Origin: Larus michahellis
Taxonomy: Eukaryota > Chordata > Aves > Charadriiformes > Laridae
Direction of reading: 5' to 3'
Assembly (NCBI RefSeq): GCF_964199755.1
Contig: NC_133897.1
Span: 18,776,492 to 18,840,491, forward strand
Length of the DNA stretch: 64,000 nucleotides
The translations under genes and the position numbers were made by a program. Under the pieces are notes generated by a model that was not told the origin of the DNA, ran no database searches, and worked only from the letters and a program-made list of their open reading frames with translations. This document shows positions 1 to 11,779 of this stretch, piece after piece (the stretch's first letter is position 1; the number at the start of each line of letters is the position of its first letter).

Positions 1-1133
1 AACCATTTAGGTTGGAAAAGATGCTTAAGATCATTGAGTCCAAACATAAACCTAACACTGCCAAGTTACCGTTAAACCATGTCCCTCAGCACTACATCCA
101 CACGTCTTATAAATATGTCCAGAGATGGTGACTCAACCACTTCCCTGGGCAGCCTGTCCCAATGCTTTACAACCCTTTCAGTGAAGAAATTTTTCCTGAT
201 ATCCAACCTAAACCACCCCAGCACAACTTGAAGCCATTTCCTCTCATCCTATCACTTGTTACATGGAAAAAGAACCATCCCCCACCTCGCTACAACTTCC
301 TTTCAGGTTGTTGTAGAGAGCCATAAGGTCTTCCCTCAGTCTCCTTTTCTCCAGGCTAAACAATCCCTGGGCCATCAGCTGCTTCTCATAACACTTGTGC
401 TCGAGACCCCTCACCAGCTTTGTTACCCTTCTGTGGACATGCTCCAGCACCTCAATGTCTTTCTTGTAGTGAGGGGCCCAAAACTGGACACAGTATTCGA
501 GGTGGGGCCTCACCAATACTGAGTACAGGGGGACGATCAATTCCCTAGTCCTGCTGGCCACACTATTTCTGATACAAGCCAGGATGCTGTTGGTTTTCTT
601 GGTCACCTGGGCACAATGTTGGCTCATATTCAGCCAGCTGTTGACCAACACGCCCAGGTCCTTTTCTGCCAGGCAGCTTTCCAGCCACTCTGCCCCAAGC
701 CTGTAGGGCTGCATGGGGTTGTTGTGACCCAAGTGCTGGACCCAGCGCTTGGCCTTCTTGAACCTCATACCATTGGGCTCGTCCCATCGATCCAGCCTGT
801 CCAGATCCCTCTGTAGAACCTTCCTACCTCAAGCAGATCAACACTTCCCCGCCAACTTGGTGTCGGCTGCAAACATAATGAGGGCTGCAAACTTAATCTG
901 GACACTCGATCCCCTTGTCCAGATCAGTGGTAAAGATATCAAACAAACAGAACCGTCCCCAGTACTGAGCCCTGGGGAACATGACTTGTGGTCGGCCACC
1001 AACTGGATTTAACTCCATTCACCACCACTCTTTGGGCCCAGACATCCAGCCAGTTTTTCACCCAGAAACAAGTACCCCTGTCCAGCCCATTTCCCCAGAA
1101 GAATGCTGTGGGAAATGGTGTCAAAGGCTTCTT
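1..1133 (-). repeat. CR1 LINE fragment (3' end at left, 5' truncated)
   Basis: Read on the minus strand, this encodes the C-terminal part of a CR1 ORF2 reverse transcriptase (thumb and beyond), with recognisable stretches such as [20 protein letters not shown] and [17 protein letters not shown]. The frame is broken by several indels. Positions 1-120 match the CR1 3' UTR, and the extreme 3' tail lies outside the window. Similarity to the related copy at 58.6-59.8 kb stops near 1133, so the element is 5' truncated there, as is usual for CR1. Both copies share the same diagnostic peptide stretches and belong to one subfamily. Confidence 0.9.
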
Positions 1134-1159
1134 AAATGACTTGTGATGAAGTACTGAGT

Positions 1160-1528
1160 TGTAGGAATGTGTCTGGGAGAAAATGGTCACGTGAGCCAGC
1201 CTCCCTACTATGAGAGATTAGATTAAGAGCAAAACAGGTGGTAGAAGATGGAATTAGTACATGGGAAAAACGGGAACTGCGAAGGTATAAAACATGTTGT
1301 GCTAATGACTAAGCAATTTACTATGTGAATTCTTGTAACCAACCTGATCTGTGAATGAACTGCATGGACAGCGCGTGAACAGAGACTGTAAGCCAATCAT
1401 ATAGCTGCCGCTAGCGCGTGCTCTTATTGCCTGTCTATATATACTCTGTGAAAACTTGAATAAAGGGAGAATGATCATACTCATATTGAGACTCCATCGT
1501 TACTCCGGGTCCGTCTCCCACTCCAACA
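1160..1528 (+). mobile_element. Solo LTR of an endogenous retrovirus with 6-bp target duplication
   Basis: This is a 369-bp unit beginning TG (TGTAGGAATG) and ending CA (CTCCAACA). It is flanked on both sides by the same 6 bp, CTGAGT (1154-1159 and 1529-1534). Inside are TATA-like stretches (TATAAAA near 1287 and TATATATA near 1435) and a polyadenylation signal AATAAA near 1460, in the order expected for U3-R-U5 read on the plus strand. No gag or pol lies beside it, so it is a solo LTR left by LTR-LTR recombination. A 6-bp duplication is typical of alpha- and betaretroviral integrases. The perfect duplication suggests a fairly young insertion. Confidence 0.85.
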
Positions 1529-1534
1529 CTGAGT

Positions 1535-2515
1535 TAAGAATGAACCTGCATAACTAAAATACATTTTATCTGAGGAGTTTGTCTTGACCTCCGGCAGCCC
1601 ATTGCTCAGCGCTGACGGAGAAGGGTGGAACACCTGAGGAAAGTCAGGGAATGGGGTGGGCTTGGGGGCACTCATGGGGCCAGGAGTAAAGACTCTGAGG
1701 GTTCAAAGACTTTGAGAGAGCACGCCACTGCGGTGCTGCGTGGACCTCATGAGGTCAGTGGAAACAAGACACTGCATCCAGCCCTGGAGACAGGACAGGG
1801 TGGGCAGAGGGCTTCCTACAGTGGTCTGCCCTGCACAGCTGCGCAGCAGGGCTTTATCAGCCTCCGGGAAGTGCTCACGTGCAGGAGGCACAGTTCCTGA
1901 GAAACGGCTCTGGCAGTGGGAGCTCCCCAGTGAAAGGGAGGGGGAAGCTTGCTGCCTTTGGAGTAAAAGCAAAACCCACTTCTCGTCCTGCCCTTCCACA
2001 GAAATGCCTCAAATACAAACGAAGATACACTCCAACCTCACTGCACTGACTGGAAGAGAAGTGACGCTTCCAGTGCTTTTAGCTTTAATCCTGAGCACGG
2101 ACCCCACCCCGTCCAGCAGAGCCGTGTCCCAGGAGTTTCACAGTGCTGACCCCAGCACACCAAGTTAACCCTTGGCCGAACCCAACTTCTTGGCAGCACT
2201 TGTTCATATTCTCGTGTCCATCAAGGCTACCTGCACTATTTTGTGAGCACTGCAAAGGTTCCAGGGGGAAATAAAAGTTTCAGGAGACAGATGTAGGCGA
2301 CTCTGCAATTACTGGAGTAGTCGCTGTTTTCAGGTTTCCACTCTGTTCCATAAAAGCAACCCTAACTGTTCAACAAATTTTATTTTAATGCTCGGATGTC
2401 CTGCACCGGTTCTTTCTCTTCACTTGACAAATGTAGTAATGAAATTTAAGTTGAGCAAAAGCCAATTTTTTGTTTAGCTTTTGTATTTTTGCCACTGCAG
2501 CCTCTGCCTTTGAAG
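1535..2515. other. Intergenic, no gene recognised
   Basis: This moderately GC-rich stretch lies between the solo LTR and the PKS relic. The open frames here (for example 1740-2168 on plus) show no recognisable domain and no convincing splice context. No repeat family was recognised. Confidence 0.5.
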
Positions 2516-2519
2516 TCCA

Positions 2520-3175
2520 GAGCTAGCGATGGAAGAGCCTTTGGCAGTTCAAGAGTCCGTACTTCTCCGCAGCAGAAACGTCCAGACAGGCCACGAGTTT
2601 TTTGTGATCAAACGCGTACTGTGGAACAGCCACTGGGACACTCATAAATGATTCAGGTAAAGAGCAAACGATGCAGAAATGGGCTCCCATCAGGGTTACA
2701 TCCCAAGTCAAATAGACTTGTGATATGCAGTGTTAGTGCACAAGGAGGAGTATCTCTGAGGACGCGTTCCTACAAACTCTCGGGTTTTCTCCTATTTGTG
2801 TGCTATTGCTTGTCCGAAAACAACAAAATCTCAAGCTTTTTGTGGATTGCTCTGTGACCTCTTCTGCAGAAGCAGCCACCCCAGGCAGTGTTGAATCCAC
2901 TTCTGTTAGTTTAAATTATTTTTTTTCTTTTTTTTAAATTTTTTTCCCCCGTGGTTTCTCGTGCTGGATTCCATCTGTGGAAGACACTTGGGCCATTTAA
3001 AAGAGAAAGACAGACGTTTCTTCTGGCGAGTGCTAAACCCAATTATTTCTGAAAAGCACTGGCAAACTTGGCATTGGTATGGGCAAGTAACTTGGCAAGT
3101 CCAGAGAGACCAATTGATTTCCTGCATTCAGCTGCCCAGATGTGTTTTCTGTTGTCAATTCAGGGTATTAATTTC
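2520..3175 (-). pseudogene. Relic of a second polyketide synthase: AT to linker region
   Basis: On the minus strand this aligns colinearly with residues of roughly 670-890 of the intact PKS at 11.8-24.9 kb. Matching landmarks on the plus strand are 2583-2680 against 15462-15560 (linker after AT, peptide VPQYAFDHKKLVACLDV against [17 protein letters not shown]), 2867-2897 against 15808-15840 (GAAGCAGCCACCCCAG is identical) and 2968-3035 against 15908-15985. The reading frame is broken repeatedly, and T-rich sequence interrupts it around 2915-2950. The orientation and order match a decayed tandem copy lying downstream of the live gene. Similarity fades beyond about 3200. Confidence 0.82.
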
Positions 3176-3199
3176 AAGTGCAGAAAGGAGAAACAGTTC

Positions 3200-5090
3200 C
3201 AGTGGTCCTCTACGGGGAGGAGCAGCCTGTATTTGCTTAAGTCATTTGCGACCTTGTTTCTCCTAAACCCAGCTCAGCTCATCCCCATACTGTCCCAAAT
3301 TCGCCAGCTGCTTCTCATTTACACAGAGATGCTGAAAATAGGAGGTTTCACTTCTTCGTAACTCTGCCACACAGATATGTAAGAAATGCAAATATTGGAC
3401 ATTGCACATCCTTAGAATAAAATGTAATTAACCCCTGTTGATTTTTAGCCAAGTCAGTCTTCGGATAAGCACTCATGAAGACTGCTCAACTGATGAATGG
3501 TCAACTTCATAAATAGAGCAAAAGGAGTTTTCTTGTTTGAAACCGAGCAGGGTTTGCAACTGGAGCAGGGACCGTCTGTTCTGATTTACCACACTAGTAT
3601 TTATTACATATCATCTATAAAATACAGCCATAATAGTAATTCAGAGAGGTTAATGAGAATTATCGAAGCTGTTCCTACCACGGTGACTTTAACTCTAGTG
3701 TTCCACATCTCCAGTGTTTCCATAGATTTTAATTACTTTTATGTGGCTGTGGGGATACGTGTCTCAAGTTGTAAAAAAACCCTGTTGCTCTCACCCTGAG
3801 ACTGTTGACTTTATGACCAAAAAAACCTTTGGTCTGTATGTTTCGTCCCCATGTCACAAATTCCAAATGTCTTGCAGCTATGTGTGTGAAAAATACGTGA
3901 CTTCTACAGTGTCATCTTCCCACCAGAGAGTGCCGCGGGAATTGTTGTATATTCATTTCTCGTCTAAACACCAGCTAAAGAGCAGCTTGCCACTACGTCA
4001 GAAATCCCCTTCTGAAGAACATAACCTTGTGTTTGAAGACCTGGGCTATTTCATTCACTATTCTGCTGAAAAAAAAAAAAAGAAAAAAGAAAAAAAAAAG
4101 TACCTTGTTGCTAATCACAGGCCAGCTTTTTTAAACCTTAGGCACCTTCCGCAGGAGTTTTGACACACACCATAAATCTGTTGGCTTCAGCAGCCCTACT
4201 CAGTTTAATAAAGGGTTTCTATTTGCTGTAGTGCAGCTTCCAGCAGCAATCTGTAAACAGATATTTTCTCTAAATAACATTTAAGGCAACTCAAGTCCTT
4301 ATTCACTGAAATAATTGGGAACAAGTGTTTTGGCAGAAAATATTTCGCATAGGTATGGTACATAGCATAATACATGTACACGTGTCGGTGTGCACACCAA
4401 CACCCACCTTTACTCTTTAAAGAGCTGCTTCATTTTAAAGTGGGCTCAGAGTCCATCATCAGAGATAGTCCTATCTTGCAAACTTCTCTCTTCACAAACA
4501 GGTCTTGCTTAAAGCAACGCTGACACAGCAACTGTGACACTGCTTAGAAGGTGGCTTCTTGATTTGGAAAAAGGGTCGCAGCATCAACAAGTTAAATGTG
4601 CATTTGAGCTGTTGCCAAAGGAGCGTTCTGCGGAACTTGCTCTGGCCGCAAAGGGACTCCGCGTTGTCCCCTTAGCCACATCCAGCCACAGCAGCCACCA
4701 CGGGAGGTGGAGGCACAAGTACCGTTGCCCTGTGCCCATCTGCCCTGGTAACAGAGGCTTTTATCAAATAACAGCTGAGGTGTAGAACTGTTAATCCAGA
4801 AATGACAGTAAAAAGAGACGAGGAAAGTTTCTAAAATACAAACTGTCCAGGCAATTACACAAGAGAGACGTTCCTGTCATCACCACTGCTGCCTATGGCA
4901 CTTCCAGGATTTAAAGCCAAGGAGATTTACCAGACAAAGCATGGGTTAAATTCCTGGAAACAAAGGAACAACTCTCTACATGCTTACTGGGCACTGTTCC
5001 ACAACTCGTGAAAGCCAATGTTATTTACTTCAGGGAGAAGAGGATTAGAGTCGGCATGCTAAAAATGTGTTTTAAAGTTTTAGATCACGG
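3200..5090. other. Probable eroded interior of the PKS relic; nothing readable
   Basis: This stretch lies between two recognisable relic pieces and should correspond to the KS-AT part of the dead paralogue plus introns. By eye no further colinear coding match is secure. It contains an A-rich purine tract at 4070-4099. The open frames here are short and lack domain signatures. Confidence 0.4.
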
Positions 5091-5102
5091 TAACAGACTT
5101 AC

Positions 5103-5230
5103 TCATCAAGAAGATCGCTCACGTTGTGCACATTTTTCCCTGTGTGCATAATATTTTGATATGAAATCTTTCCAATGGTATTTCCATCAAATTAATTTTG
5201 TCTGTTTCCAGAAATTATCAGTTCCACCAC
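5103..5230 (-). pseudogene. Relic of PKS coding exon 2 (KS N-terminus)
   Basis: The minus strand matches exon 2 of the intact PKS (22453-22606). Both splice borders survive: acceptor ...AATAG before 5230 and donor GATGA|GTAAGT after 5103. Conserved pieces include the block encoding DNFWK, a block reading EIPLERFHIK ([10 protein letters not shown] in the live gene) and the exon end encoding LLDE. The exon is 128 nt against 154 in the live gene. A deletion between the WK and EIP blocks shifts the frame, so this copy cannot encode a KS. Together with 2520-3175 it defines a dead tandem PKS in the same orientation. Confidence 0.85.
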
Positions 5231-5284
5231 CTATTGGCTTCATTACATAAAAAGCAGAATAGCCAGCTATTTATTTTCTCCTCA

Positions 5285-5525
5285 GTTCGATAGGATGTTC
5301 AGAAGGAGCCTCCCATCTTTCAGGCTGTGCCCATTGCCTCTGCTCCTGTCGCTGGTCACCACTGAAAAGAGCCTGGCTCTGTCCTCTTTGCACCCTCCCT
5401 TCGGGTATTTCTATACATTAATAGGATCCCCTGTGAGCTTTCTCTTCTTCAGGCTGAACAGTCCCAGCTTCCTCAGCCTTTCCTCTTACGTGACGTGCTC
5501 CAGTTCCTTAATCATCCCAACTGCC
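5285..5525 (-). repeat. CR1 LINE fragment
   Basis: The plus strand carries the complement of a CR1 segment (TTTCAGGCTGTGCCCATTGC, CACTGAAAAGAGCCTGGCTC, CAGGCTGAACAGTCCCAGCT), closely parallel to 8560-8760. It is internal to the 3' part of ORF2, truncated at both ends and frame-broken. Confidence 0.85.
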
Positions 5526-5539
5526 TCAGATGTCTGAAG

Positions 5540-8315
5540 AGCTTTGCCGTAGCTCTCCAAAGATTCTGCAAAATGTATGTCTTGTTTTGTTATTAACGCC
5601 ACCATTTCTTATAACCCTCTCTGCGGTCACAGGTGCAACACTAAGTAGCAGAGTCAGGACTACATTCCACCAGCATCATAGGAACAGGCTGTCAAGTAAG
5701 ATTCATCTTAATCTGCTGACTACGTCGATTAAAACATTTACATAGCTACGTTTAGGCTACAGCATTTTTATTTCACAGCGATAATCGATGTTTTGTGTGT
5801 TAACAAGTTATGACTGAGGGAAGCCATTAGCAGCAATATTGCCTCCATCAACCAAATACCTACTTCTCTGGGACGTTATCTGAAAAAGAAGACACAGGCT
5901 GGCTTCTTAATATCCTGAGCTTTGGCCGCCTGGCCTCAGGGCTGAGGTAGCTCCGCCGAGACTACGGGGAGAGACTCCCAAAGGCACTGCGGGGAGGCCA
6001 TGGCCACAGCCTGCCCCAGTCATAGGGAAGTGCTTGGAAGCTGAGGCTCCATCACCTGGCCCCTGCCAGAGCTGTGGCCACCATTGTGTCCCGATCCTGC
6101 CGAAGCCGGGCTGTGTCCCCTGATCTGGGTGCAGAACACAACCGTGGGCCAACATGCATGTTATCCGGCATTACACGGTGCAGGAAAAACAAGAAACAGA
6201 CATCAGTTTACTTGCAGGAAAATGAAGTTGTTAGTTCAGCCTGCAAGCTCCTTTTTCACAACAGGGGGATGGTTTGATGAGTTGCCAGGGGCAGAGAGAA
6301 AACGTGCATCCATGAGCACGTTTTCCAAAGAAACATTAGGGATCTTTGCCATTAAATCTCTATTTGTGTCAGTGCTGTTTAGAACATATCTGTCTAATTG
6401 CATTTATGGTTGTACTCAGAGAAGGGGAGACAGGCGTTCGAGCAGTTTGGCTAAATGCTGTATCACTTCAGGCCCTGACTGGAAAAATTAATAGTTTTCC
6501 AAGTGCTGTGGCAGAGTCATGATTATCTTATTACTGAATATGCATCCTGCTAATGGGATCCTTCCTGTGACAACAGGACTGCGAGTCTGGAGACCGAGAG
6601 CCCAGAATCTTGAAAAATACACCCTGTGTATTTTCTCAGCTCTATCTATGTGTAATCTCAGCTCTATGTGAGATTAATTGCAAAGTCCAAACAACGTTGT
6701 CACTAAAAGCCTTCTCTCAAACACAGATACAGATTTTTTTTCACAAGTCATTTATCTAATTACAATTCAGATTTTGAGCAGAACATCGTTTTTCAGGAGG
6801 AAACGACAGCGACAGCTTTCTTCAAACAATCACATTTGATAGCAGCTGATGAAGAAAAAAAACCCTTTTAAACTGAATCAGAGGCCTAAGCAAGAACTGC
6901 AAGGTCCTGTTCATGTGTTCGGATGGTTGGTAGCACAGAACAGCACTCAGGACTTCGTCACTGCTCCTGCAGCGCTGCGAGTTGCTTCTGTGTTTTTGCA
7001 GTCCGTTCTGTTGCTTGTGGGGAACTTTTTCCTGCTCCTCCAGCTGGGTGCTGCTTTCAGGACATTAAACGTATCTCTGAGCTAAAGTGTCATCTGTGTG
7101 GATTTCCCACAGGCTTTTTTTCTGGTCACATGTCCTACGTATTTGTCAGGCACAAATGAAAGAGCAGTCAGTGCTCTGCCATTGCTGCGCTACCCTGCGT
7201 TACAAACTGCTGCTCTCGGAATAGTCAGTTCTAATTGCCCTGGCTGCAGCTGCAACTGGCTTTGCCAGGGCATTTTTCAAGATGAGGTTTCTCACTATGC
7301 TTTTGGGGGCTGGGAGTGCTCTTGGTTTTATTCAGATATTCTGGCCCCTGGGACATGTACGGCAGTTCCACAGAAGCAGTCAAAAACAAAGCACATAGGT
7401 TTGGTCAAAACCAAAGCACATAGGAGAGACAAGAGCCTTCAACAAGACCTCGGAATACAAGCGCCATCGGTAGATGATGAAAACCCATCTTTCAGAGAAG
7501 TGCGTGGCCAGGCAGTGCTAGCAGAACAGTGATTGCTTTGGCAAGAGAAAGCCGAAGAGCAGCACCGGCTGCAGCCAGCAAAGTTGGTGCTTCGGTCTCA
7601 CAGAATCAGTTACCGTAGGTAGTTACCAGAAGTTCCCTCCTCTCTCATCAGCTGTGTCTCTCCAAAGATCATCAGTCAGCTCCCTTGGTACAAGGAACAT
7701 CACCTCGGCAGAAGATCCAATTCTGATGCTGGCCGTGATGGGAGAACAGGTTGCTCTGTCAAATGGAAACTCACCACACTAATCCATACCGATGCCAGGC
7801 AATTAAGGAAGAGATACTGTAGCCCTTGTCTTCCATAAATCCGTATCTGCACGCCTGACTCAATGGGACCTGTCCTTATCAAGACTAAAATTCTTCTTTG
7901 GAAATTATATATGGGCCACGCTTGTAGTCAGGCCTGATTTGTTGGAAGCTGGAAAAATACTTGTTAAGACTTCATAGCAGAGCCCTAATCTGTGGAATCT
8001 GAGATTTCTCCGTGACACTTGGCCCTGCAGTGCTAGCTTTAGCAGCTGCTGTATTATGAGATTGAAAGGTGTCTCATGATACAAATTCAGCAAAAGTATA
8101 AAAGCATATCTCATAGGTCTATCCATGTACAGAGACACAGCAAACATAGAAGTTTAAGCAGCGTGATACCACACAGAGGTGATAGATAATACGCCCAGTC
8201 ATGGCAGGAGACGTGGTGTGTTGGTAGTCAATTCTCTCTCTCTTTTCCCTCTCTCTTCCCAAAGAGATCTTTTTATAGTCTGAGGGTCTTGGAATGCACA
8301 ACTGATTACAGGTTT
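5540..8315. other. Intergenic, no gene recognised
   Basis: No coding exon or named repeat family is supported here. One small tandem duplication (about 24 bp, two copies near 7379-7424, unit GGTCAAAACCAAAGCACATA) is visible. Open frames such as 7098-7532 have no recognisable domain. Confidence 0.5.
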
Positions 8316-8334
8316 GGAGGCTTCTTTTTTCACC

Positions 8335-8870
8335 AGATCACAGAACGGTGGAGGTTGGAAGGGGCCTCTGGGGGTCACAGGACCAACCTCCCTGCTCAAG
8401 CCAGAACACCTAGATCCCATTGCCTAGGACTGTGTCCAGATGCCTTTTGGGTATCTCCAAGCAGGGAGACTCCACCACCTCCCTGGGCAAGCTGTGCCGG
8501 TGCTCAGTCACCCTCACAGTGAAAAAGTGTTTCCTGATGTTCGGAGGGAACCTCCTGTGTTTCAGGCTGTGCCCATTGCCTCTGGTCCTGTCGCTGGCCA
8601 CCACTGAAAAAAGCCTGGCTCTGTCCTCTTTGCACCCTCCCTTCAGGTATTTCTGCACATTGATAAGATGCCCTGTGAGCCTTCTCTTCTCCAGGCTGAA
8701 CACTCTCAGCTCTCTCAGCCTTTCCTCATAGGAGGGATGCTCCAGTCCCTTGACCATCTTCGTGGCCCTTTGTTGAACTCTCTCCACTATGTCCATGTCT
8801 CTCTTGTACTGAGGAGTCTAGAACTGGACACAACACTCCAGATGTGGCCTCACCAGTGCTGCATAACATT
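8335..8870 (-). repeat. CR1 LINE, 3' portion
   Basis: The 3' end at the left reads CACAGAACGGTGGAGGTTGG on plus, followed by the complement of the CR1 3' UTR and the C-terminal part of ORF2. A minus frame at 8410-8796 still reads about 128 residues with the usual [15 protein letters not shown] stretch. It is 5' truncated near 8870. Confidence 0.92.
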
Positions 8871-8879
8871 CAGGCAAAA

Positions 8880-9610
8880 AGTTTGCTGTTTTGCAGGTGG
8901 GATGCATTAATTATTCACACAAACATTATTTCAGGTGGTCAGGATGACACAGTGCAACGTTTGTGGTATTGCTGGCTCTGGCAAGGTGGGCATATGGTGC
9001 AGTGCAGAAACAGTCATCTGAGGCAATGGAAACTTCTGCTTCCTTCTGTCACAGCGTTACACCGGTATGGGCATTTATAGCTACTGCTGTTCGCTCTGGT
9101 TACTTCCCTGGTTCACACATCGGTCAGCACAATTCTTGTGACTAATGGCCATGTTTGAATTAACAGCAACTGGCCTTGGCATCACCCTTTCCAAGGTGTG
9201 TCCCTCAAGCCATCAACCAACCAGAGAGCGATGTCCTGGAGTGTCTTCCACCCTCTGTATCATAGTTCCAAACATGCCTTTAACCTACTGCTATGTGAAG
9301 CCGCTGCTTTGACCTTGCCACCAGTGCTGCAAGGTGCTTGTGCTTTTGCACAGGAAACAGCACAGACAACAAGCAAAATTAATGTGTTTGTTTCCCTGCT
9401 CTGTGAGTTCCCTGGCTATTGGTCAGGTTCTGCTGCACCAGAACCACTCTGGATTTAAAATCTTCCCTGTGCATCTCCTCATATGTGTACATGTATGTAT
9501 ATGTATACATATAGAGTTACTTACTCCTCACTACATTACCATGCTTCCCTCCAAGATGTTTGGGCAAGGTCACGGGGGATCTCTGCTCATACAGAACCAG
9601 AATGATTCAG
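8880..9610. other. Intergenic, no gene recognised
   Basis: A TG/TA-rich alternating stretch lies at 9480-9515 (ATGTGTACATGTATGTATAT). No exon or repeat family is otherwise recognised. Confidence 0.45.
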
Positions 9611-9614
9611 GCTG

Positions 9615-10800
9615 TAAGGAACACGAATGAAGAAGTGGTTGGGAACAACCAGCATGGATTTTCCAAAGGCAGGTGGTGCCTGACCAGCCTGATTACCTTG
9701 AAAGAAAGAATGAAAAGACAGGCTCTGTGGACGAGGAGAGAGAATGTTATTCACCTTGATTCCATCAAGGTTTTCAGCACAGTCTCCTAATGCATCTCTG
9801 TAGCCAAATTGATGTGAGATAGTTTGAAAAAGGGGACTATAAGCTGCGTGGGGTATTTACTGGCCTGTCAGGCCCAAAAGGTGACGATATCAGCAGTGCA
9901 AAGTCCATCTGGCAGCGAGTGCCTAGCAGCATCCCACAGGCTCTTTATTGGCAGCCTAGGCAACAGGACAGATTCTGCCCTCAGCAAATTCATGGAGGAC
10001 GTGAAGCGAGGTGAGAGCATTTGGCACATTGAAGGGGAGGGCCGCTATTCGGAGGGACAAATAGCCTAACAGAATCTTCATTAATTTCAACCATGGGGAA
10101 TGCAAGGCCTTGCACCTGGGGTGGATTAGCCCCCTGCACCAGTTCTGCACGTGCGACAGACTAAGCCCCACGATGTTACGAGCTGGGGAGCTCGTACATG
10201 TTGCAATGACTGGCTGGGGAGCAGCTTGGATGAAAAGGACCGGAGGGTCCTGATGGGCAGTGGACTAAGCACGAGTCGCACACTGGCAGCAATGAAGGCT
10301 AACAGCCGGCTGGGCTGTATCGACAGGAGCATAATTTGTAGGCCGACTGAAGTGATTCTTCACCTTTACTCATTATATCACAGTTGTGGTGTAAGGTACA
10401 CCACCAGTTCACCACACTTTACTCATTACACCACATCTGGAACCCTGGTCCAGTTCTGGGCCCGCCAGTGTAAGAAAGGTATAGATAAGCTTGAGTAAGT
10501 TCAACAGAAGGTTCAGCAGAAGGCCACCAAGATGCTTGGAGGCTAGAGCAGCAGAGCTATGAGGAGAGGCTGAGGGAACAGGATCCATTCCTGTCCAACC
10601 TGCTCTAGGTGAACCTGCTTTGCAGGGGAGTTGGACTAGATGGTCTCAGAAGGTCCCTTCCCTCCCCTACGATTCTGTGTTTCTGTGTGAACTGGGCTTG
10701 TTCAGCCTGGGGAAGAAGTGGTTTCAGGGGGACCTCATAGTCCGTGGACACTCCATGCACTGGAGAATACTACCAGACCCGCGAGGGACATCTTGGGGTG
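9615..10800 (+). repeat. Degenerate CR1 LINE, plus orientation
   Basis: It begins with the CR1 reverse-transcriptase stretch around GGGAACAACCAGCATGGATT and runs through a QFWAR...KLE region near 10450. It reaches a typical CR1 3' end at 10605-10680 (GAGTTGGACTAGATGGTCTC then GATTCTGTG). Another CR1-like piece (CTTGTTCAGCCTGGGGAAGA) follows at 10690-10750, out of order, so the element is rearranged or two copies are joined. No long frame remains. Confidence 0.8.
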
Positions 10801-11162
10801 AATGCTAATTAGGTATAAAAGGGAGAAACAATACAAGGACCCTATTCCCATATTACAAGCCTATAAGCAAAGTTTCCTTCAGTGTCCTTGGGGAAAAGTC
10901 TGTATTTCCTCACTGGCGTAAAATAAGGGCAGATGTCAGGGTAAGGAAAATTTAAACTTGGAGAGCAGATGAGGGACAAAAAATTAAAATAAGACAAAGA
11001 TACTCTCCTGGTTTGAGGTCCTTGGAGAAAGAGGTGGGGGAGACCATCTGTCATTCGTCTCGGTCGTCAGTCTGGCCCAAACCATGACAGATACACTTTA
11101 AGTTTTGTTTTTTAAACTTTTTTACTATTCTTGCTTATTAGAGCTTTCATAAAAGATGGTTA

Positions 11163-11168
11163 TTTAAT
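11163..11168 (-). terminator. Candidate polyadenylation signal (ATTAAA) of the PKS gene
   Basis: The plus strand reads TTTAAT, giving ATTAAA on the minus strand about 610 nt downstream of the PKS stop codon. No AATAAA was noticed on the minus strand between 11100 and 11780. The 3' UTR would run from 11779 to about 11145. Cleavage here is inferred from the variant hexamer only. Confidence 0.4.
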
Positions 11169-11779
11169 AAAGAAAAACAGTTGCTTTACTGTATGCTTTT
11201 CAACTGGTAAATTTTTAGTATTTTTGCAGACATAAGGAAAAAATTAAGTTTAATTTCTTGAGAAGAAACCTTTGAAATTCACAACATCTAGAAGACCTTC
11301 AAAATGACACACGTATTTATACACATCTGATAATATTCAAAAAAGGAATAATACAGTAAGAACATAATGATGACAAAAATGGTGATAAACCTGTGCTGCT
11401 TTACAGGTGCAGTCATCATTTAGAAGTGCAAACACACCATTTTGATCAAGACTTTTAAACGGGCTAAAAAATGCAATGCGCATTGAATATGTAAATTTAC
11501 CAAAGGAAATTGTATATGTATCAACCTACCTATTTCCAGTTTAAAAAAATTAAAAATGAAGGTAAAAGTATTGAAAGTAACAACTCAAACAATTGACTGA
11601 AATTAATACAGCTAGTGCAATGGCAGAAGAACCTGGTGTGAGTTTTTCTGGGTCGATGCAGAAGAGTACATTCAGCATCACCAGATCTTCTACCCTGTCT
11701 GCAACGACATATTCTGAGATACTCCAAAGGGCCCCTCCAGGTAGCTGCCAAGTTACACAGTTCCTGAATGAGAAGACTC

